Shown piece by piece: positions 17,863 to 26,130 of a DNA stretch of 64,000 nt. The notes under the pieces were generated by a model, which did not search any database, was not told the origin of the DNA, and saw only the letters and a program-made list of their open reading frames with translations. Both the position numbers and the translations under genes were made by a program. The stretch's first letter is position 1; every line of letters begins with the position of its first letter. This DNA is from UBA8389 sp942493385 (GTDB lineage: Bacteria; Bacteroidota; Bacteroidia; Bacteroidales; UBA1402). The stretch is taken from contig OW818699.1 in assembly GCA_942493385.1 (NCBI GenBank), positions 1,860,001-1,924,000 of the forward strand, written 5' to 3'.

Positions 17863-18693
17863 ATGAAACACTTTGAAACTAACTGGAAATCGAGCGATGG
17901 ACTGACGCTGTTTGCACAGGGTTGGGAACCGGATGACACGCCCTTGAAAGCGGTGGTTTGTCTGGTACATGGCATTGGTGAGCATACTGGACGTTATGCG
18001 CATGTGGCAGAAGCGTTTGGCAAAGAGGGCTATGCCTTGTTGACGGCTGATTTGCGTGGTCACGGAAAGTCGGAAGGGATTCGAGGGCATGCTTCGTCCA
18101 TTGAGGTTTTGATGCAGGATGTGGATGTATTGTTGGAAGAGGCTTCGAAACGTTATCCCGGTGTGCCGGTGGTTTTATATGGTCACAGCTTGGGTGGTAT
18201 TTTGGCCTTGCATTATGGGCTGAAGCGGAAGCCTGAAGTCAAGGGGGTTTTGGTAACGAGTCCTGCATTGCACTCGTCGCTGGAACAGCAAGCAATCAAA
18301 GTGCTGGCTGCAAAGGTTTTGGGCGCTTTGGTTCCAAAAATGACCATCGCCAGTGGATTGGATGTGGATGCCATTTCTCACGATTTGGAAGTCGTAAAGG
18401 CATACAACAACGACCCGTTGGTGCACGATCGGATTTCAGTAGGTTTGGGGAAGGTTTTGCTGGAGGTTTGCCGCTATAATCTGGATCATGCAGTGGAATT
18501 TCCACTACCCTTGTTGTTGATTCACGGGAAGGAAGATGCCATCGCTTTTCCAAGCAGCAGCATTGAGTTCGGTGAACCACTCCTAGGCCGAGCAAAGCTG
18601 GTTTTGTGGGAGGGAGGCTACCATGAATTGCATAATGAGCCGTTCAAGAAGAAGGTCTTCAAAACCATGACTGATTGGATGAATGCTCTATAA
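17863..18693 (+). CDS. Monoacylglycerol-lipase-like alpha/beta hydrolase
   Basis: 276 residues of the Hydrolase_4/serine-aminopeptidase (MGL) type. VHGIGEHTGRY provides the oxyanion hole, the DLRGHGKSEG loop is characteristic of monoacylglycerol lipases, and Ser109 in GHSLGG is the nucleophile. The acid and base follow as GKEDAIAF and GGYHELHNE near the C-terminus. No signal peptide, so cytoplasmic. Three bases separate it from GH78, and the terminator follows 18 bases after its stop. The link with pectin use is unclear; it may remove acyl esters from sugars or simply handle lipids. Confidence 0.92.
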   Translation: MKHFETNWKSSDGLTLFAQGWEPDDTPLKAVVCLVHGIGEHTGRYAHVAEAFGKEGYALLTADLRGHGKSEGIRGHASSIEVLMQDVDVLLEEASKRYPGVPVVLYGHSLGGILALHYGLKRKPEVKGVLVTSPALHSSLEQQAIKVLAAKVLGALVPKMTIASGLDVDAISHDLEVVKAYNNDPLVHDRISVGLGKVLLEVCRYNLDHAVEFPLPLLLIHGKEDAIAFPSSSIEFGEPLLGRAKLVLWEGGYHELHNEPFKKKVFKTMTDWMNAL

Positions 18694-18711
18694 GTAAAAA
18701 CAAATTTTTTT

Positions 18712-18745
18712 GACCCGGTTTCAGGCTTTGGAACCGGGTTTTTTT
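18712..18745 (+). terminator. Rho-independent terminator
   Basis: An 11-bp stem (left arm 18713-18723, right arm 18729-18739, one G-T pair) encloses a five-base loop and runs into seven Ts at 18739-18745. It ends the GH78-lipase transcript and insulates the following large operon. Confidence 0.9.
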
Positions 18746-18803
18746 GTGCCAAAAAATGTTTTAAAACACAAATTTCAGCCTTTTTTACAACTGACAAAAA
18801 GGC

Positions 18804-18811
18804 TATCTTTG
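18804..18811 (+). promoter_or_regulatory. Promoter -7 element (TATCTTTG) of the large glycan operon
   Basis: TATCTTTG is a perfect TAnnTTTG element. A T-run at 18781-18786 sits at about the right distance for the -33 box but lacks the G of TTTG. Transcription would start near 18816-18820, leaving a leader of about 75 bases before the ATG at 18894. It lies in the only sizeable gap (200 bases) near the operon, immediately after the terminator. Confidence 0.65.
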
Positions 18812-18818
18812 ACATCTA

Positions 18819-18848
18819 AGCACAGAACAGCACAGTATAGGACAGTAT
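18819..18848 (+). repeat. Three tandem 10-bp repeats in the operon leader
   Basis: Units AGCACAGAAC, AGCACAGTAT and AGGACAGTAT at 18819-18828, 18829-18838 and 18839-18848. The shared core is AGnACAG. One unit equals roughly one helical turn, and the array begins at the predicted transcription start, so it could be an operator for a regulator encoded elsewhere or a leader-RNA element. Confidence 0.7.
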
Positions 18849-18893
18849 CTGGGCGATCTAACTAAAAATCAAACTAAAAACACAAGTGGCAGG

Positions 18894-20807
18894 ATGAATA
18901 AATCGATTTTTTTTGCGTTCACATTGTTGATTTTGGTTGGTTCAGCCATCCAATTAAACGCTGCTTCCAATTGGAAAACGGGTATTGTTACAGACGAGTT
19001 TGTATTCACCAAATCAGCCTTTCCTGAAAGTCATGGGGCGACTATTGCGGAAACGCCCGATGGACTTGTTGTTGCATGGTTTGGTGGCATGAAGGAGCGG
19101 TATAAGGACGTTTGCATTTATGTGAGCAAGCGCTCCGACAACCAATGGACAGAGCCTGTTAAAGTAGCAGACGGGAAGCTAAATGACAGTATTCGTTGGG
19201 CGTGTTGGAATCCGGTATTATATCAAATTCCTGGCGGAGACTTGTTGCTTTTTTATAAAATTGGGCCGAATGTGGCCGGTTGGACAGGCTGGATGAAGCG
19301 TTCTGCAGATCATGGAAAAACATGGGGTTCAGCCATCGCGTTGCCCGAAGGGTATTTGGGGCCGATCAAGAATAAGCCAGTGCTGATTGGCAACCAACTG
19401 TTTTGCCCTTCCAGTACGGAGAAGGATGGCTGGAAAGTGCATTTTGAAACAACTTCGGACGGAGGGAATACCTGGTCGAAAATTGGTCCCATCAACGACG
19501 GTAAAACCTGGAACACCATTCAGCCATCCATTTTGATGCATGCGGACGGGAAGTTGCAAATCGTTTGCCGTACCCGCAACAGGAGTATTGGTTCGGCATG
19601 GTCTTCTGATAAAGGTAAAACCTGGTCTGATTTTGAAGCATTGAATTTGCCCAACAACAATTCGGGTACGGACGCAGTGACGCTGCAGGATGGCAGGCAA
19701 TTGCTGGCTTACAACCATGTGTTGCCTCCCAATAAGGAAGCCAAAGGGCCTCGAACGCCTTTGAATGTGGCAGTTTCCAAGGATGGAAAGAATTGGTACG
19801 CATCGCTCGTACTGGAAGATTCTCCCATCAGCCAGTATTCGTATCCATCTGTGATTCAGTCGGCTGACGGCATGGTGCATATTGTGTACACTTGGAGGCG
19901 GGAACGAGTAAAATATGTGAAGATTGACCCCTCCAAGTTGGAAATGGTGCCAATAAAGAAAGGACTTTGGCCGGGAACGAAAACGGCTGTGGTTAAAACA
20001 GAAGATCCTACCCGATATCGGATTTCAGTCTGTGATTGGATGCTCTTGAAACGTCAAAAACTGGGTGCCATTTCGTTGGCCAGGGTGATTGGATGCGATG
20101 GTTTGGAACTTGATATGGGCCCGTTGGGTAAACGTCCGACGTTTGAAAACGCATTGAAGGATTCGGCGGTGCTCATGCAGTTTAAAAAAGAAGCCAATGA
20201 TGTCGGCATCAAGTTCAGCTCCATTGCAATGTCTGGTTTTTATGCTCAGTCGCTGGCAAAACGGGAGGATTACATCACACCCATACAGGATTGCATCGAT
20301 TTGATGAAGAAACTGAATGTTAAGGTCGGATTCCTGCCTTTGGGTGTGGAAGGGGACTTGGCAAAGAATCCGGAACTGAAGCCTGAATTGGTGAAAAGAC
20401 TTAAAGTGATTGGTCAGATGGCTGAAAAGGCAGGTGTGGTGATGGGCATTGAAACGGCATTGGATGCTACCGCAGAAAAGGCGTTGCTCAAGGAAATCGG
20501 CAGCAAGGGCATCAAGATTTATTTCAACTTCCAAAATCCGTTGGTAGCCGGAAGGGATTTGATCAAGGAGATGAACATTTTGGGCATTCAGAATATTTGC
20601 CAGATTCATTGCACCAACACGGACAAGTTCTGGTTGGAAAAAGACCCGCAGATAAATATGGCGGCTATTAAGAAGGCGCTGGACAAGATGGGATATTCGG
20701 GTTGGCTGGTGATGGAACGTTCCAGGGATGCCAATGATGGAAGGAATGTAAAGGGGAATTACGGTGCCAACGCCAGGTATCTGAAATCGATTTTTCAACC
20801 GGAATAA
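18894..20807 (+). CDS. Exported fusion: sialidase-like (BNR) propeller plus TIM-barrel isomerase/epimerase
   Basis: A signal peptide (1-24, ending LNAAS) is followed by a six-bladed BNR propeller at about 30-365. Asp-box motifs SADHGKTW, TSDGGNTW and SSDKGKTW are clear, but the FRIP arginine motif of true GH33 sialidases is not seen, so the activity may differ. Residues about 372-637 form a sugar-phosphate-isomerase/epimerase (AP-endonuclease-2 like) TIM barrel. Likely metal ligands lie in GIETALD (about 518-524), CQIHCTN (about 570) and VMERSRD (about 604-610). Export of this barrel fits the periplasmic keto-sugar enzymes of Bacteroidota rather than sugar-phosphate metabolism. First gene of the large operon; the next gene starts nine bases later. 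Confidence 0.88.
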   Translation: MNKSIFFAFTLLILVGSAIQLNAASNWKTGIVTDEFVFTKSAFPESHGATIAETPDGLVVAWFGGMKERYKDVCIYVSKRSDNQWTEPVKVADGKLNDSIRWACWNPVLYQIPGGDLLLFYKIGPNVAGWTGWMKRSADHGKTWGSAIALPEGYLGPIKNKPVLIGNQLFCPSSTEKDGWKVHFETTSDGGNTWSKIGPINDGKTWNTIQPSILMHADGKLQIVCRTRNRSIGSAWSSDKGKTWSDFEALNLPNNNSGTDAVTLQDGRQLLAYNHVLPPNKEAKGPRTPLNVAVSKDGKNWYASLVLEDSPISQYSYPSVIQSADGMVHIVYTWRRERVKYVKIDPSKLEMVPIKKGLWPGTKTAVVKTEDPTRYRISVCDWMLLKRQKLGAISLARVIGCDGLELDMGPLGKRPTFENALKDSAVLMQFKKEANDVGIKFSSIAMSGFYAQSLAKREDYITPIQDCIDLMKKLNVKVGFLPLGVEGDLAKNPELKPELVKRLKVIGQMAEKAGVVMGIETALDATAEKALLKEIGSKGIKIYFNFQNPLVAGRDLIKEMNILGIQNICQIHCTNTDKFWLEKDPQINMAAIKKALDKMGYSGWLVMERSRDANDGRNVKGNYGANARYLKSIFQPE

Positions 20808-20816
20808 AGTGCTTGA

Positions 20817-22769
20817 ATGAAAAACAAGTATGGTTTGATTCATAAATTGAGTAACCGAGGGAAGTTCGTACGGATTTCCCTTCTTTGGTGTTTTGGATTG
20901 CTTTTTTTTAATCTGCAGGCTGCCGAAATTTGGGTTTCGCCTGATGGGCTGGATGCAAATTCTGGTACTTCCCTGCAACCCAAAGCGACACTGAAAGGAG
21001 CATTGCGTCAAGCTCGTGAACTTCGTCGATTAAACGATGCATCTGTAAAAGAGGGTATTGTAGTTTGGATGCACGGGGGCTCCTACGAATTGGTGGGACC
21101 GGTTTTTTTGAGACCAGAGGATTCTGGAACGGCTGAAAGTCCGACGATAATAAGGGCTGTTTCCGGTGAAATCCCGATTCTGAGCGGTGGAAGGTACGTA
21201 ACTGGCTGGAAAAAAGTTGGCAAACTACCTGGTTTGCCGAAAGCGGCTGTTGGAAATGTTCTTGTGGCCGAATTGCCTTTGGTCAATGGTAATGTGCCTG
21301 AATTCAGGCAATTGTGGGTGAACGGTAGGAAGGCGGTTCGTGCGCGGGATATCCATGATGATGTGCTTCCACGCATTCTTAGCTGGAATAAGAAAATAGG
21401 TTCGTTGGGAATTCCTTCGGAATGGGTCAGGCGGTTCTCGGAGAAGGGTTCGGCCGGAAAGAAGAGCATTGAGAATGGATTTCGGAAACCGCAATCGATG
21501 GAATTGGTTTTGCATCAGATGTGGGCCATCGCCAACTTGCGGGTACGGGGAATGCAGGAAAAAGGCGATACTGTTTTTGTTACGTTTCAGCAACCTGAAG
21601 TCCGAATTCAGGCGGAGCATCCCTGGCCGTCGCCAATGACGGCGGATTCGGTACGTTCGCCATTTTTTATGACAAACGCGCTGGAGTTTTTGGATGAGCC
21701 TGGTGAATGGTATCTGGAGGACGGGAAATTGTATTATTGGCCACTCAACGGCGAAGATTTGAAAAAAGTGGTTTTTCCAGTCTTGGAAAATCTAGTCACG
21801 GCTTCCGGTACGCTGGATGCACCCGTGGCTTTTGTTCGTTTTGAAGGAATCACCTTTGCCCATACCACTTGGATGCGCCCGTCGTTGTTGGGGCATGTGA
21901 CTTTGCAGGCAGGTATGTATCTGCTGGACGGTTATAAGTTGCGTCCGCCTGGAACGCCGGAAAATCCGAATAAAGGACTGGATAATCAGGCATTTTTGGG
22001 TAGACCGGAGGCGGCGGTTTCTATGAAGGGGGTTCACAATACTGCTTTCGTAAAGTGTCAATTTGTACGTTTGGGTGGAAGTGGTTTGGATTATGTGGAT
22101 GCAAGTTCCATGGATCTAGTTCAGGGTTGCTTGTTTGAAGACATCGGTAGCAATGGCATTCAGTGCGGGCGTTTCAATGCGTCAGGTATGGAAGCGCATT
22201 TGCCGTACAACCCGTCCGATGAACGCGAACTATGCAGCCAATTGACAATTCGAAATAACCTGATTACCAATGTGTCCAACGATGATTGGGGTACGGTAGG
22301 CATAGCTGCCGGATATGTTCGAGGCATCCGGATGGAACACAACGAGGTTTCAGAAGTGTCCTATTCTGGCATCAGTCTAGGTTGGGGCTGGCAGAAAGCC
22401 AACAATTGCATGCGAGATAATATTCTGGAAGCCAATTATATACACCATTACGGCAAGCATATGTACGACGTGGCCGGCATCTATACGCTTTCGCCTCAAC
22501 CCAAAAGTTTTGTGATGGAGAATGCGGTGGATAGCATTTACCACCCAATTTATGTGCACGATCCAAACCATTGGTTCTACCTCTATACGGACGAAGGCTC
22601 TTCGTTCATCACCGTGAAAAACAACTGGTGCCCCTCGGTGAAATTTTTGCAGAATGCGAACGGGCCTGGGAATGTTTGGGAGAACAACGGACCGATGGTG
22701 GCCGATTCCATTCGAATCAAGGCCGGATTGGAGCCAGAATACCGATATTTGAAAACGTTGAGAAACTGA
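20817..22769 (+). CDS. GH141-like right-handed beta-helix glycosidase (copy 1)
   Basis: 650 residues with an extended N-terminal signal region ending near LQAAE. The mature start EIWVSPDGLDANSGT, followed by PKATLKGALRQARELR and later PEDSGTAESPTIIRA and ILSGGR, is the typical opening of GH141 proteins. The central and C-terminal parts are parallel beta-helix repeats with Asn-rich turns (NNLITNVSN, MEHNEVSEVSYSGISLGWGW). GH141 includes an alpha-L-fucosidase acting on rhamnogalacturonan-II in Bacteroides thetaiotaomicron and also xylanases, so the substrate is not fixed. Its stop overlaps the GH31 start by one base. A paralogue lies at 27717-29567. Confidence 0.85.
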   Translation: MKNKYGLIHKLSNRGKFVRISLLWCFGLLFFNLQAAEIWVSPDGLDANSGTSLQPKATLKGALRQARELRRLNDASVKEGIVVWMHGGSYELVGPVFLRPEDSGTAESPTIIRAVSGEIPILSGGRYVTGWKKVGKLPGLPKAAVGNVLVAELPLVNGNVPEFRQLWVNGRKAVRARDIHDDVLPRILSWNKKIGSLGIPSEWVRRFSEKGSAGKKSIENGFRKPQSMELVLHQMWAIANLRVRGMQEKGDTVFVTFQQPEVRIQAEHPWPSPMTADSVRSPFFMTNALEFLDEPGEWYLEDGKLYYWPLNGEDLKKVVFPVLENLVTASGTLDAPVAFVRFEGITFAHTTWMRPSLLGHVTLQAGMYLLDGYKLRPPGTPENPNKGLDNQAFLGRPEAAVSMKGVHNTAFVKCQFVRLGGSGLDYVDASSMDLVQGCLFEDIGSNGIQCGRFNASGMEAHLPYNPSDERELCSQLTIRNNLITNVSNDDWGTVGIAAGYVRGIRMEHNEVSEVSYSGISLGWGWQKANNCMRDNILEANYIHHYGKHMYDVAGIYTLSPQPKSFVMENAVDSIYHPIYVHDPNHWFYLYTDEGSSFITVKNNWCPSVKFLQNANGPGNVWENNGPMVADSIRIKAGLEPEYRYLKTLRN

Positions 22770-25027
22770 TGCGAAAGACCAATTATTACCTGAACGACCT
22801 TTTGGACATAGCTGCGGATTCCGAGGCCTGTGTCTGGCGTGCGTGCAAACCAACGGCAGCAGCGGTGGTGAATGGGGATGTATTGTTGACGATTCCTTTT
22901 CAGAAATATTTGCCAGGAAACGAATTGTATGTGGATGCTCAGGTTGCACGTAAGGAATCCATTTTTCGATTGCGTGCCTACGGTTCAGAGATTTTGCGTT
23001 TGTCCATTGGCTTTGGGGAAGCGATTTTGGAGGCATCCTTGATGCTGGATTTGAGAGAGGATTTGGTACAGACGCCCCTGTCAGTTCAAAAAAACGACTT
23101 GGAATGGCTGGTACTGGACGAGGTTGGTTCATTGCGGGCTCGTGTGAATTTTACACCCCTTCCCATTGATTTCTGGAGCAATTTGTTGCCGGCTCCTGAA
23201 GAAACGTTTGATGTCGTTTTTTATCCGGAAGCAGGCAAAGAGCTGCGAATCAGTGCATACGATCAGTTTCAGCCGAACAGGCACGACGCCATGGCCTTGG
23301 CTTTTGTGGAAGAAGGCGGCTCTAAGAAACGAGCTACGATGTCGTTTCATGCTGAACCCGACGAATGTTTTGCCGGAACCGGCGAACGCTTTGCCAAAAT
23401 GGATTTGTCCGGAAGGACTTTTCAGTTGGAAAACCAGGATGCGCAGGGGGTGAACAATCCGCGGGCGTACAAAAACATACCTTTTTATTTGTCCAGCCGG
23501 AATTACGGCGTTTTCGTCCATACTTCCGCCTTTACCAAACTCTCGCTGGCCGACCAGTCCACTCGATCCTCACAGATGGTGGTGGAGCAGTCGTTGCTGG
23601 ACGTTTTTTTGATGGGCGGCCAAACGCCTGAGCGCGTGCTTTTCAATTACCGAAGTCTGACCGGTTTTCCGACGACGTTGCCGGTGTGGAGCTACGGCAT
23701 TTGGATGAGCCGGATGACGTATTTCTCCGAGGAGGAGGTGAACGGCATTTGCGATCGGTTAAGAAGTGAAGACTTTCCTTGCGATGTGATTCATTTGGAT
23801 ACGGGTTGGTTCCGCACAGATTGGCTTTGTGAATGGAAATTCAACGAAGAACGTTTTCCGGATCCGGCTGCTTTTTTGAAACGCCTCAAAGACAACGGTT
23901 TCCGTGTAAGCCTATGGCAATTGCCCTACGTGGCCGAAGGGGCGGCGCAATTGCAGGAAGCGTTGGAAAATAAGTACATAGCCACCAATAAAAACCGCAT
24001 TTCCGGCGGATCGAATTTCAGCACGACCGATTATGCCGGAACCATTGATTTCAGCAGTGAGAATGCGACTACGTGGTACCAGGGTTTGTTGAAGAATTTG
24101 TTGGATATGGGTGTGGTCTGCATCAAGACGGATTTTGGTGAGGATATTCATATGGATGCCGCGTACGAAAACGCCACGCCGGAAATGTTGCATAACTTGT
24201 ATCCGCTGTTGTATCAGAAGGCGGCTTGGGAAGTGACCAAACAAGTGACTGGCGAGGGTATTGCTTGGTCGCGTTCAGCCTGGGCAGGAAGCCAGCGCTT
24301 TCCTTTGCATTGGGGCGGCGATGCGGCTTGTTCGTGGGACGGCATGGCCGGTTCGCTCAAGGGTGGTCTACATCTCGGACTTTCTGGTTTCGGATTTTGG
24401 AGCCACGATGTACCGGGTTTCCATGGAGTGCCCGATTTCATGAATTCTGTCGTTTCGGACGAACTCTATGTGCGATGGACCCAGTTTGGTGTTTTCAGCT
24501 CGCATTTGAGGTATCATGGGACGTCAAAGCGGGAGCCGTATCGTTTTCCGAACATAAGTTCGATTGTAAGGCGTTGGTTTAAATTGCGGTATGTGTTAAT
24601 TCCGTATTTGCTGGAGGTGGCGAAGCAAGTGACCCACAGCGGATATCCGGTTTTACGGGCCATGTTGTTGCAATGTCCGGACGATAAGGTGGCAAGGCAT
24701 CTAGACGATCAATATTTTTTGGGAAGTGATTTTTTGGTGGCGCCGGTGATGAATGCTTTGAATAAACGGGATGTTTATTTACCTGAGGGTAAATGGGTGA
24801 ATCTGTTTACTGGTGAACGAAATATTGGCCCTTGTTGGCTTCGCAATTTTGAATGCCCGCTGAAGGACATGCCGGTGTGGGTGCGGGAAGGAGCGTCCAT
24901 CCCCGTTTACCCAGAATCGGTAGCTTGTACCGACGAAATGGATTTCTCGAAAGTGATCCAATTACCTATTGATGAAACTTTTAAAGGTGTCGACAAGTCG
25001 GTTTTGGCCGGTTTGCTTAACGAATGA
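22769..25027 (+). CDS. GH31 alpha-xylosidase/alpha-glucosidase, cytoplasmic
   Basis: 752 residues from the ATG at 22769, which overlaps the preceding TGA; a longer upstream reading of the frame has no support because it lies inside the GH141 gene. The GH31 barrel has nucleophile Asp455 in KTDFGED and acid/base Asp518 in HWGGDAACSW, with DTGWF and WSRSAWAGSQ between. The KTDFGE form and the YicI-like length favour alpha-xylosidase over alpha-glucosidase. No signal peptide, so it should act on an imported xyloside. It overlaps the URO-D gene by four bases (ATGA) and belongs to a coupled GH31 - URO-D - symporter module. Confidence 0.93.
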   Translation: MRKTNYYLNDLLDIAADSEACVWRACKPTAAAVVNGDVLLTIPFQKYLPGNELYVDAQVARKESIFRLRAYGSEILRLSIGFGEAILEASLMLDLREDLVQTPLSVQKNDLEWLVLDEVGSLRARVNFTPLPIDFWSNLLPAPEETFDVVFYPEAGKELRISAYDQFQPNRHDAMALAFVEEGGSKKRATMSFHAEPDECFAGTGERFAKMDLSGRTFQLENQDAQGVNNPRAYKNIPFYLSSRNYGVFVHTSAFTKLSLADQSTRSSQMVVEQSLLDVFLMGGQTPERVLFNYRSLTGFPTTLPVWSYGIWMSRMTYFSEEEVNGICDRLRSEDFPCDVIHLDTGWFRTDWLCEWKFNEERFPDPAAFLKRLKDNGFRVSLWQLPYVAEGAAQLQEALENKYIATNKNRISGGSNFSTTDYAGTIDFSSENATTWYQGLLKNLLDMGVVCIKTDFGEDIHMDAAYENATPEMLHNLYPLLYQKAAWEVTKQVTGEGIAWSRSAWAGSQRFPLHWGGDAACSWDGMAGSLKGGLHLGLSGFGFWSHDVPGFHGVPDFMNSVVSDELYVRWTQFGVFSSHLRYHGTSKREPYRFPNISSIVRRWFKLRYVLIPYLLEVAKQVTHSGYPVLRAMLLQCPDDKVARHLDDQYFLGSDFLVAPVMNALNKRDVYLPEGKWVNLFTGERNIGPCWLRNFECPLKDMPVWVREGASIPVYPESVACTDEMDFSKVIQLPIDETFKGVDKSVLAGLLNE

Positions 25028-26130
25028 AGTGTTACGAACATGCATCAAAAAATGATTTTCGAATGAATACCTGGAAAACAAACTGGGCGCAGTCCAAACA
25101 AAACTACATCGACTGGTGGGCCGGCAAAGGCACGGTAATCACCATGTGGGAAGCTTGCAAGAGTGATCCGCACTTGGTCGTTCCTGAACCTCCGAAGTTC
25201 CAATCGCTGGAGCAGCTTTGGTTCGATCCGGCTTATCGGGCGGATACCATTCATCATTTTCTGGCAAACAGCTCGTTGAAAGGCGATATCCTACCTGTTG
25301 CCAACACCCAGTTGGGACCTGGTTCGATGGCTGCCATTTTGGGCGCATCGCTGGAAGCCAAGGAAGATACCATTTGGATTCGTCACAACGAGGGATTTGA
25401 CGGTACGTTGAAGCTGGATCCTGAAAATGCATGGTGGAAGCTGCATTTGGATTTGCTAAAGGCTTGCAAAGCCAAGTCGCAAGGACAGTATTATGTGGGT
25501 TGCCCGGACATCATGGAAGGTTTGGATGTGCTGGCTTCCATCCGTGGCAACGATTCGGTGCTGATGGACATGATGTTGGATCCGGATGGATTGGAAGAAC
25601 AGGTCAAGCAGGTCAATGCGCTGTATTTCGAGGTATTCGACCAAATTTACGACGTCATACGTGAAGGCGACGAGATGGCATTCTGCTACTTTTCCATCTG
25701 GGCTCCTGGCAAATGCTCCAAGTTCCAGTCGGACATTTCGGTCATGATTTCGGAAGAGGACTTTAGAAGGTTTGTGCAACCTTATTTGAGGGAACAGTGC
25801 CAAAAGATACCGTATAGCCTCTACCATTTGGACGGTGTGGATGCCATCCGTCATTTGGATGCGGTGTTGGAAATTGAAGAATTGAAAGCAGTGCAATGGA
25901 CACCAGGTTATGGGCAACCGCAAGGTGGAAACGCGTGTTGGTTTGAAATGTACAACAAGATCAAGGCTGCCGGTAAATCGGTGATTCCTTGTTGGGTTGG
26001 ATTGGACGAACTGAAACCTTTGCTGGAAGAAGTTGGGCCTGAAGGCTTGAACATTGAGATGGACGTCCAAACAGAACAAGAATTTGAACAAGCTTTGCGC
26101 ATAGCGGAGGCATTTAACTATCAATCATGA
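25024..26130 (+). CDS. Uroporphyrinogen-decarboxylase-family (URO-D) methyltransferase-like protein
   Basis: A cytoplasmic TIM-barrel protein of 368 residues of the URO-D superfamily, which contains haem-pathway decarboxylases and the MtaA/MtbA/CmuA-type corrinoid methyltransferases. It lacks the N-terminal arginine motif of HemE, and the setting is not a haem locus, so a methyltransferase-type role is favoured. The region equivalent to the zinc-binding H-x-C of MtaA/MtbA reads H-x-D here (YHLDG, 267-271), with a Cys later at about 323 (IPCWVG), so the metal site is altered. An in-frame ATG at 25063 is an alternative start that matches the family's usual Trp-rich opening. Coupled by ATGA to both GH31 and the symporter. 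Confidence 0.82.
   Translation: MKCYEHASKNDFRMNTWKTNWAQSKQNYIDWWAGKGTVITMWEACKSDPHLVVPEPPKFQSLEQLWFDPAYRADTIHHFLANSSLKGDILPVANTQLGPGSMAAILGASLEAKEDTIWIRHNEGFDGTLKLDPENAWWKLHLDLLKACKAKSQGQYYVGCPDIMEGLDVLASIRGNDSVLMDMMLDPDGLEEQVKQVNALYFEVFDQIYDVIREGDEMAFCYFSIWAPGKCSKFQSDISVMISEEDFRRFVQPYLREQCQKIPYSLYHLDGVDAIRHLDAVLEIEELKAVQWTPGYGQPQGGNACWFEMYNKIKAAGKSVIPCWVGLDELKPLLEEVGPEGLNIEMDVQTEQEFEQALRIAEAFNYQS

Noticed and set aside
20025..21011. A 328-codon minus-strand frame over the fusion gene and the GH141 start
   Set aside because: It is a shadow frame of a real gene with low-complexity Gln/His/Arg-rich content and no domain.
22571..22768. The 198-base upstream extension of the GH31 gene
   Set aside because: It overlaps the end of the GH141 gene in another frame and does not resemble a GH31 N-terminus; the ATG at 22769 fits better.
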